DNA of 64,000 bases from Mantamonas sphyraenae (Eukaryota; CRuMs; Mantamonadidae): the NCBI GenBank assembly GCA_026936335.1, contig JAPMXV010000004.1, positions 186,001 through 250,000 of the forward strand, given 5' to 3'. The notes under the pieces are model-generated. The model ran no database searches. It was not told the origin of the DNA and was given only the letters and a program-made list of their open reading frames with translations. The position numbers and the translations under genes are program-made. Numbering within the stretch: position 1 is the first letter of the stretch; every line of letters begins with the position of its first letter. This document shows, in pieces, positions 1 through 9,700 of this stretch.

Positions 1-425
1 GCTCCATCATGCACGGTCCCACACACGACTGCACGTACATTGAGGGAAAGCTCATCAACCAGGGCACCTGCCGCATCAGCGACATGAACCTCATTGTCGC
101 CGAACACTACTACACAGGCTGGGGCGCAGGGCTTCCCAGGCGCACATTCCTAGAGTACTTTCAGTACTGGACCCACGACGTCTACGACCTCATTCTCAGC
201 ACCATCATCAAGCAGCGCATCACCCTTTCGCCCTGCTCCCACCGTGCCAAGTGGCAAACAAACGCAGGCGTCCACGGTGGCGCTCCTGACCGCTGGGACA
301 ACCCGCTCCCCATCCTCAAGGGTGTCCAGCACGACGTCTATGCCGTGGAGAACAAGCCCCACCCGGACATGATTGTCCTCGACATCAAGTCCTTGCGAGA
401 GAAGCACCAAGCAACGAGGAGGTGA
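1..425 (+). CDS. C-terminal part of an unrecognised protein (5' truncated by window edge)
   Basis: The reading frame is open from the first bases of the window to a TGA at 423-425. An in-frame ATG lies at 9, but the frame stays open upstream of it, so the real start is probably outside the window or in an upstream exon. The visible 138 residues are compact and globular looking: rich in aromatic residues (a stretch around AEHYYTGWGAG and YFQYWTHDVYD) with no low complexity except a basic tail. I do not recognise the family. The stop lies 81 bp from the convergent stop of the Notchless gene, which fits the tight spacing of the window. No signal peptide or membrane segment can be judged without the N-terminus. 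Confidence 0.6.
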   Translation, partial: SIMHGPTHDCTYIEGKLINQGTCRISDMNLIVAEHYYTGWGAGLPRRTFLEYFQYWTHDVYDLILSTIIKQRITLSPCSHRAKWQTNAGVHGGAPDRWDNPLPILKGVQHDVYAVENKPHPDMIVLDIKSLREKHQATRR

Positions 426-506
426 ACACACGGCACACACACAGAGAGAGACATGTACAAATCGCCACACTGCAATTCCTTTTTGTTGTTCGTCCTCACC
501 TCACAC

Positions 507-2369
507 CTAATAGCGCCAGATCTTCAGATAATGATCTTTCGAGCCGGAAGCGACTCGCTGGCCGTCGGGAGACCAGTCGACGGCAAACACCTCGTCGGCG
601 TGGCCAGGAAGCTCATTGGTCATCTTCTTGCGCCGCTCCTTCTTCAAATCCCACAGCTTGAGGGTGGAATCCTTGGAGCCCGACACCAAGAGCCGCGAGT
701 CGGAACTCCACGCCACCTGGTAGACGGCACCCACGTGTCCACGACACGTGCCCACAAACTTGCCCGTGCGTCCGTCCCACAGTTTAACAGACTTGTCAAA
801 CGAGGCAGAGGCGATGTAGTTGCCATCGGGTGAAAACACCACCTGGTTGACCAGCTGTTGATGGCCTGTCATGCGCTCCAGAGGCTTCTTGCTGTTCACA
901 GGGTCCCACATGTACATAGTAAAGTCGTCTGAGCCCGACACGAGCAGCTCGACCCCCTGGGCTGCCAGTGCGCTCTTGTATCGTTTCAGAGCCGCTTCCT
1001 GCGCCTCGTCATCGTCCTCGGGTCGCGTGCCGTACTCGTCGTACGGTCCAATGCGCATGGCATAGTCTGTGTTCAGTGCCATGGTGTTTACCCAATGGCC
1101 GTGGCCGTCCAGCGTGCGCACCAACTTGCCCTCTTTGTCGCTCCACACCTTGATGGTCTTGTCCTGCGAGGCAGAGTAGATCAAGCCCTGCCCTCCCCAG
1201 CGCACACATGTCACTTTCTTCTGATGGCCACTCATGGAGAAGAGCACCACCCCACGCACCGTGTCCCACACCTTGAGCGTTCCGTCGTCGCTGGCGCTCA
1301 CCAGCCGTCTGCACGCCGTGTTGCGATGGAATGGTTCCCAACACAGGGAAGTGACGTAACTGCGGTGGTTGGACATGGTGCGACCCACCTGCTCTCCCGT
1401 CTGTGGATCCCACAGGCGAATCTCACCCTTCATGCACGCCGACGCAAGCAGTTTCATGTCAGGGCTCCAACACACACTCAGAATCCATTGCGGGTGGCCT
1501 TTGCACGTAGCCAGCGGCAATTCTGTGTTCATCTCCCACAGGCGCACCGTGCAGTCGCCGCTGCCCGTGGCCAGCAGCTTGCCGTCGGGCGAAAACTGCA
1601 CCACCACCACCGCATCGTCGTGGCCCGGCAGTGACGACGTGCACCGCGACACAGGGCGCACACGAAACACAGCCTGCGGACGGTACGTCACCTGCAATAC
1701 TTGTTCTGCACTCTCCACGCTCGTTTCCACCGCTTCGCGAAGCACGTCCTCCACGGGCTCGTCCTCGTTCAGAAAGAACGAATACGGCATGGTCTCCTCC
1801 TGTGCGGGGACAACACACGCGCGCGCGGGTGTCATGGTCAGTGCACACAGGCACATGTCGACGTGTCAGTTCTTCTGTGCCTCGCTTGGGGGCAGCTGTG
1901 TGTGCGAAACGGCGGACTGCGCGACGCATGCTGCGGCACTCACGTTGTTCAGCAGCTGGTTGACAAGCAGCGACATGTCCTTGGTCACCATGTCCAAGGG
2001 CACTCGCAGTTGAGAGCCTGTGCGGTCTCCCTCCTCCGACACAAACTGCACAATGATGTTCTCAAGCTTGTCAAACTTGCGTTTGGCTGGCTTGTTGCCC
2101 ACCGTCCCGCCCTTCTTGTACTTGACCCGCCGCTTCTTCTTCGCCGCCTCGCCCGACACACTGCGCCCGTTGCCATCCGCGGTGGATGACGATGAGGACG
2201 AGGAGGAAGAAGACGAGGAGGAGGAAGACGACGACGACGACGAGGCTGTCGCACCACCGCTCTCCTCACGCGCTCCACTGGCGTCCCCAGCTCCCACCAA
2301 CGCCACGTCACCCTCGTCTTCCTCCACTTGGTCGCCTCGATCGCGCTTGCGTCCGTCCAGAGTGCTCAT
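507..2369 (-). CDS. NLE1: Notchless/Rsa4-like WD40 ribosome biogenesis protein
   Basis: Two exons: 2369-1944 and 1799-507, intron 1800-1943 (GTGAGT donor, CACAG acceptor, a CTGACC branch-like motif, phase 0), giving about 572 residues. Exon 1 holds an acidic/poly-Ser N-terminus (Ser run encoded near 2190-2250), a basic patch and the first half of the NLE domain (FVSEEGDRTGSQLRVPLDM). Exon 2 continues the NLE domain (MPYSFF... YRPQAVFRVRPVSRCTSS) and then runs through about eight WD40 repeats ending in KIWRY. In yeast and animals this protein binds the MIDAS domain of Rea1/midasin through the NLE domain and drives late pre-60S maturation in the nucleolus and nucleoplasm. Taken alone, exon 2 would lack half the NLE domain, which is why the intron is needed. 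It is divergent from the IF-2 gene across 118 bp. Confidence 0.93.
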
Positions 2370-2487
2370 GCAACAACAACGACAGTGGATGGGTTGGCCT
2401 CGCAGACGAGCCACCCCGCCATGCACCCATGCACCCACACAAACACCCCAACACCCAACCGGAGACCATCCATTGCCAAACCAAGCA
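2370..2487. promoter_or_regulatory. Probable bidirectional promoter, NLE1 / mitochondrial IF-2
   Basis: A 118-bp gap separates two divergent start codons and must hold both promoters and 5' leaders. It is C/A-rich (repeated CACCCA and ACACCC elements) with no TATA box visible. The promoter role is inferred from position only. Confidence 0.45.
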
Positions 2488-4935
2488 ATGTTTGCCCGAG
2501 TGTGTGTTCCATCCGCTCGGCTGACCTCCCACCTGGTCCTCAACGAGGGAATGGCAGCACGACGTGTGCTTCTGCGCACCTCGGTCCGCTCCGTGGCCAC
2601 CAGTGGTCGCCAGGGTAACAAACGCTCCGCCAGTGGCCCTCCCATGGGCATCAAGTCGCGCAAGGGTGGAGGAGCACGCAAAGGCGCATCGGGTCCCCGT
2701 CGAGGCGAGGGCAATGCAAAGGGCCCGCTGGCCGACGCCCTGGAAAACCAGCAGCCCACGGGCTGGTTCCAGAAACGCAGGCTGGCCAAACAGGAGGAAA
2801 TGACCGGAGCGCAGCAGGAATCCGTGGCGTCCACAACACCTCGGCAGGCCGCCCAGGGTCGCCAGACGAAAAACGTGAGAAAGGGCAAGAAGAAGCGACG
2901 ACGCAACGCAACACAGGCCGACGCCAGTCAAACTGTGCGCAAAATCCTCATTCCACAGGAAATCAGCGTGCGCGACCTAGCGGCCTCCATGTCTCTCAAG
3001 GCTGACAACGTAGGTTGGGCCGTACACGCAGCAGCCACGTGCCTGTCCGTGTTCGGAGTTGGAAGCATTCTTCCAAGTCCGCCCGAGTGTTCTTGCACCC
3101 GCGCACAGGCTCACACACGTCCCCCCAACCCACGCACCCACCCACCCACACACACACACACACAGCTTGTCAAGACTCTGGAACGTGAGCTGGGTGAGAG
3201 AGTCGAGTCACTGGACCAGGCGCTGCAGGCGGACGTAGCGGAGCTTGTGGTCAGCGCGTTTCCGGGCTTGGAAGCGGTGCACGCACCGTCGTTCCAGGAC
3301 GTCAAGCGAGCCACCAAGCCAAGTGACCCGTCTTTGCTTGTGCCGCGCCCACCCGTGGTGACGGTGATGGGACACGTGGACCATGGAAAGACGACGCTGT
3401 TGGATGCCCTGCGCAACTCGTCGGTGGCTGCGCACGAGGCAGGCGGCATCACACAACACATCGGTGCCTTTACGGTGCATTTGGACCAGTTTGCCACGCC
3501 AGTGACGTTCCTGGACACGCCAGGGCATGTGGCGTTCTCGGAGATGCGTGCTAGGGGAGCAAACGTCACCGACCTGGTCATCCTGGTGGTGGCTGCAGAG
3601 GATTCGATCATGCCCCAGACTGTGGAAGCCATCAACCACGCCAAGGCTGCCAACGTGCCGCTGGTGGTGGCCATCAACAAGTGCGACAAGGAGGGGGCCA
3701 ATCCGGACCGCACTCGCCAGGACCTGTTGGCCCACGGCGTCGTCACCGAACAGTACGACGGCGACACGCTGTCGTGTCAGATCTCAGCACTCAAGGGCGA
3801 GGGGCTCGACGAGTTGCTGATGTCCATCCAGCTCATGGCCGACGCCGCAGATCTGCGCGCAGACCCGACAGCCAATCCCGAGGCCGTTATTATTGAATCC
3901 AGAACCGACAAGGGACGCGGCGTCGTCTGCACCGCCCTCGTGCGAGTGGGCACCCTCAACAAGGGTCAGTATTTTGTCGTGGGCGAAGAGTGGGGCAAAG
4001 TGCGCACCATGACCAGCGACGACGGCGTCGCCCTCGACGCTGCAGGGCCCTCCAGCGCTGTCGAACTCACAGGCGTCCGTGGCAACCCACCCGTCGCCGG
4101 CGAGGATCTCATTGTGGTCGACTCGGAAGAGCGCGCCAAGTCGGTCGTCGAATACCGGCGGCTAAAGCGCGAGAGCGAAGAGCAGCGCGTGCTGTTTGAG
4201 CAATCCACAGCCGCCTCCTCCTCTGGAGGCTCACAGCAGGGATCGCTGGTGAGCAGCGAGAGTGACGCCGAAGGCAACGAGATCAAGGTGTTGCCGTGCA
4301 TTGTCAAGTGCGATGTGCACGGAACGATGCAGGCGTTGCTGAATGCGCTGGCCAAGTTTCCGCAGGATGAAGTCACTGTCAAGGTCATCCACTCGTCGGT
4401 GGGCAACATCAGCGAATCCGACGTGATGCTGGCCAGTGCCTCGAAAGCGCTGGTGCTGGGCTTCAATGTCAACCAGACCGGCACGGTGGCAGCTATGGCC
4501 AAGGAGAAGGACGTGCGTGTGTCGAGCCACCGCGTCATCTACGAGCTGCTGGACGACGTCAAAGCACACATGAGCGGCCTGTTGGATCCAGAGTATGAGC
4601 CGCAGGTGCACGCACGTGCCAGCGTCCACCAGGTGTTTCCCCTGCGCACACGACGCAGTGCAGAGCCAGCCGTCGTTGCTGGCTGTCGTGTCGTCGAAGG
4701 CAACCTCAACAAAAAGTGGCTGGTGCGCGTGGTGCGTGACGGCAGCGTTGTGGCCGAGGGGCTGCGAGTCACTTCTCTGCGCCACTTTAAGGACGAGGTG
4801 GACACCGTCAACAAGGGTCAAGAGTGCGGTGTCATGCTCGGCGAACACACGATGTTTGAGGACGGCGATGCTTTGGAGTTTTACTCTCTGGAGAGGGTGG
4901 ACCGCAGCATCGATGACAGCGCAGTGCGCAACTGA
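2488..4935 (+). CDS. Mitochondrial translation initiation factor IF-2
   Basis: Exons 2488-3009 and 3166-4935 with intron 3010-3165 (GTAGGT donor, (CA)n then CAG acceptor, phase 0), giving about 763 residues. The intron is 156 nt, a multiple of three, and free of stops, so it is easily mistaken for coding sequence. The protein has an Arg/Ser-rich N-terminus fitting a mitochondrial presequence (alternative start at 2551, [14 protein letters not shown]), a basic linker, and the IF2 N-terminal motif [16 protein letters not shown] that continues across the splice. The GTPase core follows, with GHVDHGKTT at about residue 243, then DTPGH, NKCD and SALKGEG, and then the IF2 beta-barrel and C-domains. 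It delivers fMet-tRNA to the mitoribosomal P site. The ATG at 2488 follows a short leader. The gene ends 33 bp from the convergent ADP-glucokinase stop. Confidence 0.93.
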   Translation: MFARVCVPSARLTSHLVLNEGMAARRVLLRTSVRSVATSGRQGNKRSASGPPMGIKSRKGGGARKGASGPRRGEGNAKGPLADALENQQPTGWFQKRRLAKQEEMTGAQQESVASTTPRQAAQGRQTKNVRKGKKKRRRNATQADASQTVRKILIPQEISVRDLAASMSLKADNVGWAVHAAATCLSVFGVGSILPSPPECSCTRAQAHTRPPNPRTHPPTHTHTQLVKTLERELGERVESLDQALQADVAELVVSAFPGLEAVHAPSFQDVKRATKPSDPSLLVPRPPVVTVMGHVDHGKTTLLDALRNSSVAAHEAGGITQHIGAFTVHLDQFATPVTFLDTPGHVAFSEMRARGANVTDLVILVVAAEDSIMPQTVEAINHAKAANVPLVVAINKCDKEGANPDRTRQDLLAHGVVTEQYDGDTLSCQISALKGEGLDELLMSIQLMADAADLRADPTANPEAVIIESRTDKGRGVVCTALVRVGTLNKGQYFVVGEEWGKVRTMTSDDGVALDAAGPSSAVELTGVRGNPPVAGEDLIVVDSEERAKSVVEYRRLKRESEEQRVLFEQSTAASSSGGSQQGSLVSSESDAEGNEIKVLPCIVKCDVHGTMQALLNALAKFPQDEVTVKVIHSSVGNISESDVMLASASKALVLGFNVNQTGTVAAMAKEKDVRVSSHRVIYELLDDVKAHMSGLLDPEYEPQVHARASVHQVFPLRTRRSAEPAVVAGCRVVEGNLNKKWLVRVVRDGSVVAEGLRVTSLRHFKDEVDTVNKGQECGVMLGEHTMFEDGDALEFYSLERVDRSIDDSAVRN
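3145..3165 (+). repeat. (CA)n run at an intron 3' end (IF-2 gene)
   Basis: A CA dinucleotide run leads directly into the CAG acceptor of the IF-2 intron, in the place of a polypyrimidine tract. Similar CA or GT runs occur in introns at 29860-29877 (minus), 39932-39944 (minus), 53834-53857 and 54296-54313. Confidence 0.8.
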
Positions 4936-4968
4936 GCAGGTCGGCTCAGGCCGGCCGACACTGACCCT

Positions 4969-6723
4969 CTACAGCGACATCAGCAAGCCCGACGCGCTGA
5001 TGTTGTCGCCCAGACCGACGGTGCGTGTAGGCGTGTGGCACACAAACACGGGAGCCAGATAAAAGTCCAGGCCCGCGGCCGAGTTGGTCAGGTGCCAAAC
5101 CATGTTGTCGGCCGTCATGTTCCACGCCGAGCCAGCCTGGTCCACAGAACTGTCTGCAGGCAGTCGCAGCTGTGGGTCCAGTCTGAGGCTGACTTTGGAC
5201 TCGTGAAAGTGCAGCGAGCGCATGTCGCGCTGCTTTGTGCTGGCGTCGCGCGCCGAAGCCACCTCTGAATCTGCCCCACATGCGTAGCTGGTGGCCGACA
5301 GCGAGCCGTAGGCCACCGCCACTTCGGGGTCCTTCCACATGGCCGATGGGGCCGTGCTGCCGTCCGTGTGCATGAGGAGGTGAAAGGTGAGGTAGTGGAA
5401 ATGAACACGAGTCAGCTTGTTGTCACCCTCCTGCGCATTCAACGCCGCCATGATGTGCGTCAGGGCTTCCACCACGCTGTGAGGCGTCACTCCGTGCTCT
5501 TCAAACAGATTTGGCGGCGCAGAGCTCGGCATGGCCTCATGCAACGCTGAGTACGCCATGCGCAACTCCTGTTCGTTCAGACCCAACGAGTGCACACGAG
5601 GCACGCTGCGCAGGACCAGCTCACGCACAAACGTGCGCTTTGCCAATGAAGCAAGCTCCAGGTGCACCGGCACCCCTGCAGGCAGAGTGCTCAGCGACGA
5701 GACAAACTCGGTCAGCTGAGCGAGGGTGTGTGTGTGTGTCACGTGTCAGTGCCAGTGCAATGCACATTGTGTGAGAGAAGAGACGTTTGCGTTGGCCAGA
5801 TACAACACCCATGATGTAAAACCTACACGTGCTTCACGTTCGTCCTGCGAAAGGCCCTCGAGAAGATGCAAACCCGAAAGCACGATTACGTCTGGGTCGT
5901 GCATCTTGAGCTGGTGATGGAAACGCTCCAGCGTGGCCAGCTTGGCGTTTGCCAGGTCGCGTACAACAATGAACCGGTTGGCACGCTGGCTGGCAACGCC
6001 TGCGTAGTTGCTGGACGACGAGTACTCCCAGATCAGGTGGAACTGGTCCTCGTCCTCCTCCTCAGCACCCTCCATGTCCACCAGTTCGATGTCTGGATGC
6101 AGCAAGGGACGCAGTACAGGGCCCACAAGGCCACCCAGGAACACCTTGTGGCCTAGCCCTGCCAGCCGGTTCGCCATCAACGCCGCGTTTCCGCCCGGCA
6201 ACAAGCTGCTCTTGCCTCCCATCACACGGCTCGTCGATGCCAGCAGGTCAAACAAGCCATCCTCGCTCACAAACCGTTCGGCAGCCCCGCCCTGTGCAAA
6301 CCAGTGCATGAAACTCTGCTGCACCTGCCCACACGTGGCCAGTTCCTCGTGATCCTCGCCCTCCACTGTCGCCCCGGGCTCCAGCGGACAGGCAATCTGC
6401 AGCACAGACGTGGCCGGAGCCACGACATCCACATTGGCATTGTATCCAATGGCCACACTCTTGGACTCCATGGCCTGCGACTTGGCCACCGTCAACGCTA
6501 TCATCCCTTCCAGCTGGTCGTTCTGTGGTTGCTGAGCCCACAGGTTTAGCATCAGCGCCAACAGGGGCACCACAATGCCGAATATCAACCATGGAGACAC
6601 GCCCGGTTCGTCATTGCTCTTGCGAGGTCCTCCAACTTCGGATGATCCTACTGGAGGTTGCGTCTTGCCCACGCGTCGCCGTTCAGCCTTGACACGTGCC
6701 ATTTCGCCATGCGTTGGGTCCAT
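4969..6723 (-). CDS. ADPGK: ADP-dependent glucokinase, ER-anchored type
   Basis: Exons 6723-5827 and 5715-4969 with intron 5716-5826 (GTAGGT donor, CTGACAC motif, CAG acceptor, phase 0), giving about 547 residues. An ATG at 6741 would add six residues. After a basic start there is a hydrophobic segment (PWLIFGIVVPLLALMLNLWA), as expected for the ER signal-anchor of animal ADPGK. The body belongs to the ribokinase-like ADP-GK/PFK family: a sugar-binding region with GYNANVDV, a G-G-N-A-A-L glycine turn (LLPGGNAALMA), and the catalytic VGLGDNISASG near the C-terminus (Asp codon about 5005-5007). The enzyme phosphorylates glucose using ADP instead of ATP. It is tandem on the minus strand, 56 bp downstream of the giant CH-protein gene. 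Confidence 0.92.
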
Positions 6724-6779
6724 CAGCGCGCACACACACAAAACACATCACACGCGTTCATTCGTTGTCACTCTTCCCT

Positions 6780-9700
6780 TCACTCGGTCTTTGCGTGTCG
6801 TTTGAGCTTGAAAAAGGCAAGCGTGCTCCTGCGCCGTGATTCCAGCACCTGCTTCGCTGCATCCTGCCATTCCTCTGATGTCTTTTGCCATGTCTCGGCA
6901 ATGTCCAGACACGTTTGCAATTCGCTGCTGCTCACTGCGTTGGCCATGCTCGTCGACATGGCCACCAGCTGCTCCACAGCCTCGTCCAGTTTCCCACAGG
7001 CAGCATCCAACTTGTTCTGCACTCCTTGCGCACTGCTGTTGATCGACGTCTGCAGCGAACGTCTCCACGCAAACGTCTCCTGCACAAACGCATCCGTTGC
7101 AAACGAACTCATCGTCTCCTGCAGCTCCTCGTCCAACAGCTCTGCCTCCTCCAACTGCCCCTTCAGTAGCTCGACTTGCCGCATCATTGCCCTTGCCAAT
7201 TGCTGCGCTTCCTTTTCCAGCCACTCGCTCTCTTCGCGCGCCATCCGCAGCGCCTCACCCGCCGTTTCCTCTCGTTGCGTCTCCAGTGCGACCTCTTCGC
7301 CCACCATCAACGCCTTTGATGACGACGTTGCCGATTGCGGTGTGTGTGTACGACTGCTCGCAGCTTCCACCATGATTTTGGGCCCCGCTACCATTGTTGG
7401 CACGATCACCTGTGCCTCCACAGCATTCCGCTTCTCTGCCCCCCCATCACCGTCTTCCTCTTCCTCCTCCTCTTCTTCCTCCTCCTTCTCCTCCTCCTCG
7501 TCGTTGCGATCCTTCTCCTGTACATCTTCACCCTGGCTTTCCCCCTCTTGGGGTTCATCGTCGTCAGAATCCTCTGCAGACTCTTTGATCACGTGCAGGT
7601 CACTGATGGACACCCCAAAGCTGGGGCGTCTGCTCATCCTCGGCTTGTTCAGGCTCAGCATCATTGGGCTGCTGCCCAGTTGGGTCGACCCCCGCCTGCT
7701 GTTGGTTGCAGATGCGGCTTCCGACGACCGAAGGCCGACAAGGTGGTTCAACGATTTGAGCGGAGGCGAAGCTCTGCGCGATTGGAGTGCTGATGTCCCC
7801 GTGCTCCCACGTCGCATTTCTCGTATTGCGTACGGCGACATGACATCGCCCGAGTTGGGTGTGGACAATTGCGATGCCAGCTTGCCCAACTCCTCCTGCT
7901 GGTTCACGAGTTCGCTCAGCACCTGCGACAACTCTTCTGCAATCACAGGCACGTGTGCCACCGCCGTGTCGCCGTCATCCTCGCGCCCATTGCCTTGTCC
8001 CATCCCCTGCATCTGTCCTTCCAACTGACCTGCCATCAGATTCGCTGTCAGCTTGTTGTTCAGGCTCTTCAGCCGCTCCGTCGCATGTACTGCCTGGCGT
8101 GCAGCTGCATTCTCCATCTCATCCAGAGTCTGTGCCTCGCGCATGGCTCCGCTACGTCGCACCATGTTGCGCATGCGTTCGCTCAGCACTGCCTTTGCCT
8201 TTTCCTCCTTGCTCATTTCCTGCTCCTTCTGCGCCTTTTCTGCAGCAGAGCGTTGCTCGTGTGTCACCACATCATCCAACAGCTTCTTTCGTGCCTCGTG
8301 GGCGGCTTTGGACAGCGACACCCATCGCAATGAGCGTGTGCGCATACCGGACGCACGATCGTTCAACAAACGTGCGAGTTCACCCATGGCGTGCACCTTG
8401 GCCGTGTCTCCTTGGTACAGAGTGTGCTGTGCCAGCGACGAGAGCACGTTGTTCACCACCTCGGCGCTCACGTCCATCGTTTCCGCCGCCTGACCCATGC
8501 AGTAGCACGCTCGTGACTCCATGCCCAACACATGTTGCATGCATTCCATGAGCATCGTTTCGTGCAACGTGGACATGCGTGTCCCTTCAAGCACCTCGGT
8601 TTGTGCAACCACTTCGGCCGCAAGCTTTTTGCCCTCTTCCATCATGCGTTCGCCGAGGTTGCTGTGCAGTTCGCTCACTGTGCGTCCCAGCGTCACGCAT
8701 TGATCCACCATGGCAAAGTAGTCGTCGCGTGCCCCCACTACCTCTTCTTCCAGATCATCGTGCTCCTTGCCCAGCGCAATCAGCTGATCCTGCAGATCCG
8801 AAGCCTCCTCAAAGCTCACTTCCTTCTGCTGAGCCAACAAGTCTGCCTCTGCTCTAGCATGCTTGCGCTTCACTCGCCTCGCCAACGTGTGCATCGCGTC
8901 CGCATACTTGCGCTGAAACTCGCAGGCCGCGTCCAGTGATCCGTTCATGTCGGCCTGTACCGACGCCAGCTTGGCGTCCAGTTTGGAGCGTCGCTCCGTA
9001 ACTTGGCCCATCACCGCTTGCAAAAAGTCAAACTCTACAGCTGCCGTGTCAGGGGTGTGGTCGCGCGTCAGCCTGTTCACCCACCGCAGCGTGTGCACAC
9101 CGCCCACAAACAGCCATCGCTCGCACTGCATCAATTCGTCGTACAGACTTTCGTGCTGTGCACACCTCATCTTGCCCAACTCTGCCAGGGCATGCGCCGT
9201 GCTTTTGTACATCGCGCACAGCGCTCGCTCCCGTGCCTCCGTTCGCTCCCTCCCCTCCATCTCCTCCTCCATCGCCTCGGCAATCTGTGCCCGAATGTAC
9301 GCGCTCTTTACAAGTTCTTGCGCTGCTTCGTCCATCACCCGCACATGCTCCTTTCCAACCGCTGCCTCGATTGCCTCCTCGTGCTGCGACATCGCCTCCT
9401 CCACCTCAAGGAGGTATTGCATCTCCAGCCTCTCTTCCAGTTTGTCGCGGCGTGCCCATGTGTCTGTATCTGTGGAGGGTCCCTCCGTCCCCGCGGCCTC
9501 GCTGCTGGTGTCCTCGCCCGCCCCGCCTTCCTTTTCCTCCTGTACCCCTTCCTCCGCTTGCCCCCCTGCGGTTGTAACTCCGTTGCGCAGCTGTGTTGCG
9601 AGCTGGATGCGGAACGCAGCTGCCTTTTCGTACTGCTCTGCCGCTTCCAACTCGCATGTGCGCACGCGATCCTGCGCCTCGAGGACCTTTCTGCGCGTGT

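Noticed and set aside
1866-2906. 346-codon minus-strand open frame overlapping IF-2
   Set aside because: Only its part below 2369 is real (exon 1 of Notchless). The upstream portion is antisense to IF-2 and has no protein-like features.
6658-8028. 456-codon Ser/Cys-rich plus-strand frame
   Set aside because: Antisense to the coiled-coil C-terminus of the giant CH protein. The Ser/Cys bias comes from complementing Glu/Lys/Gln-rich heptads.
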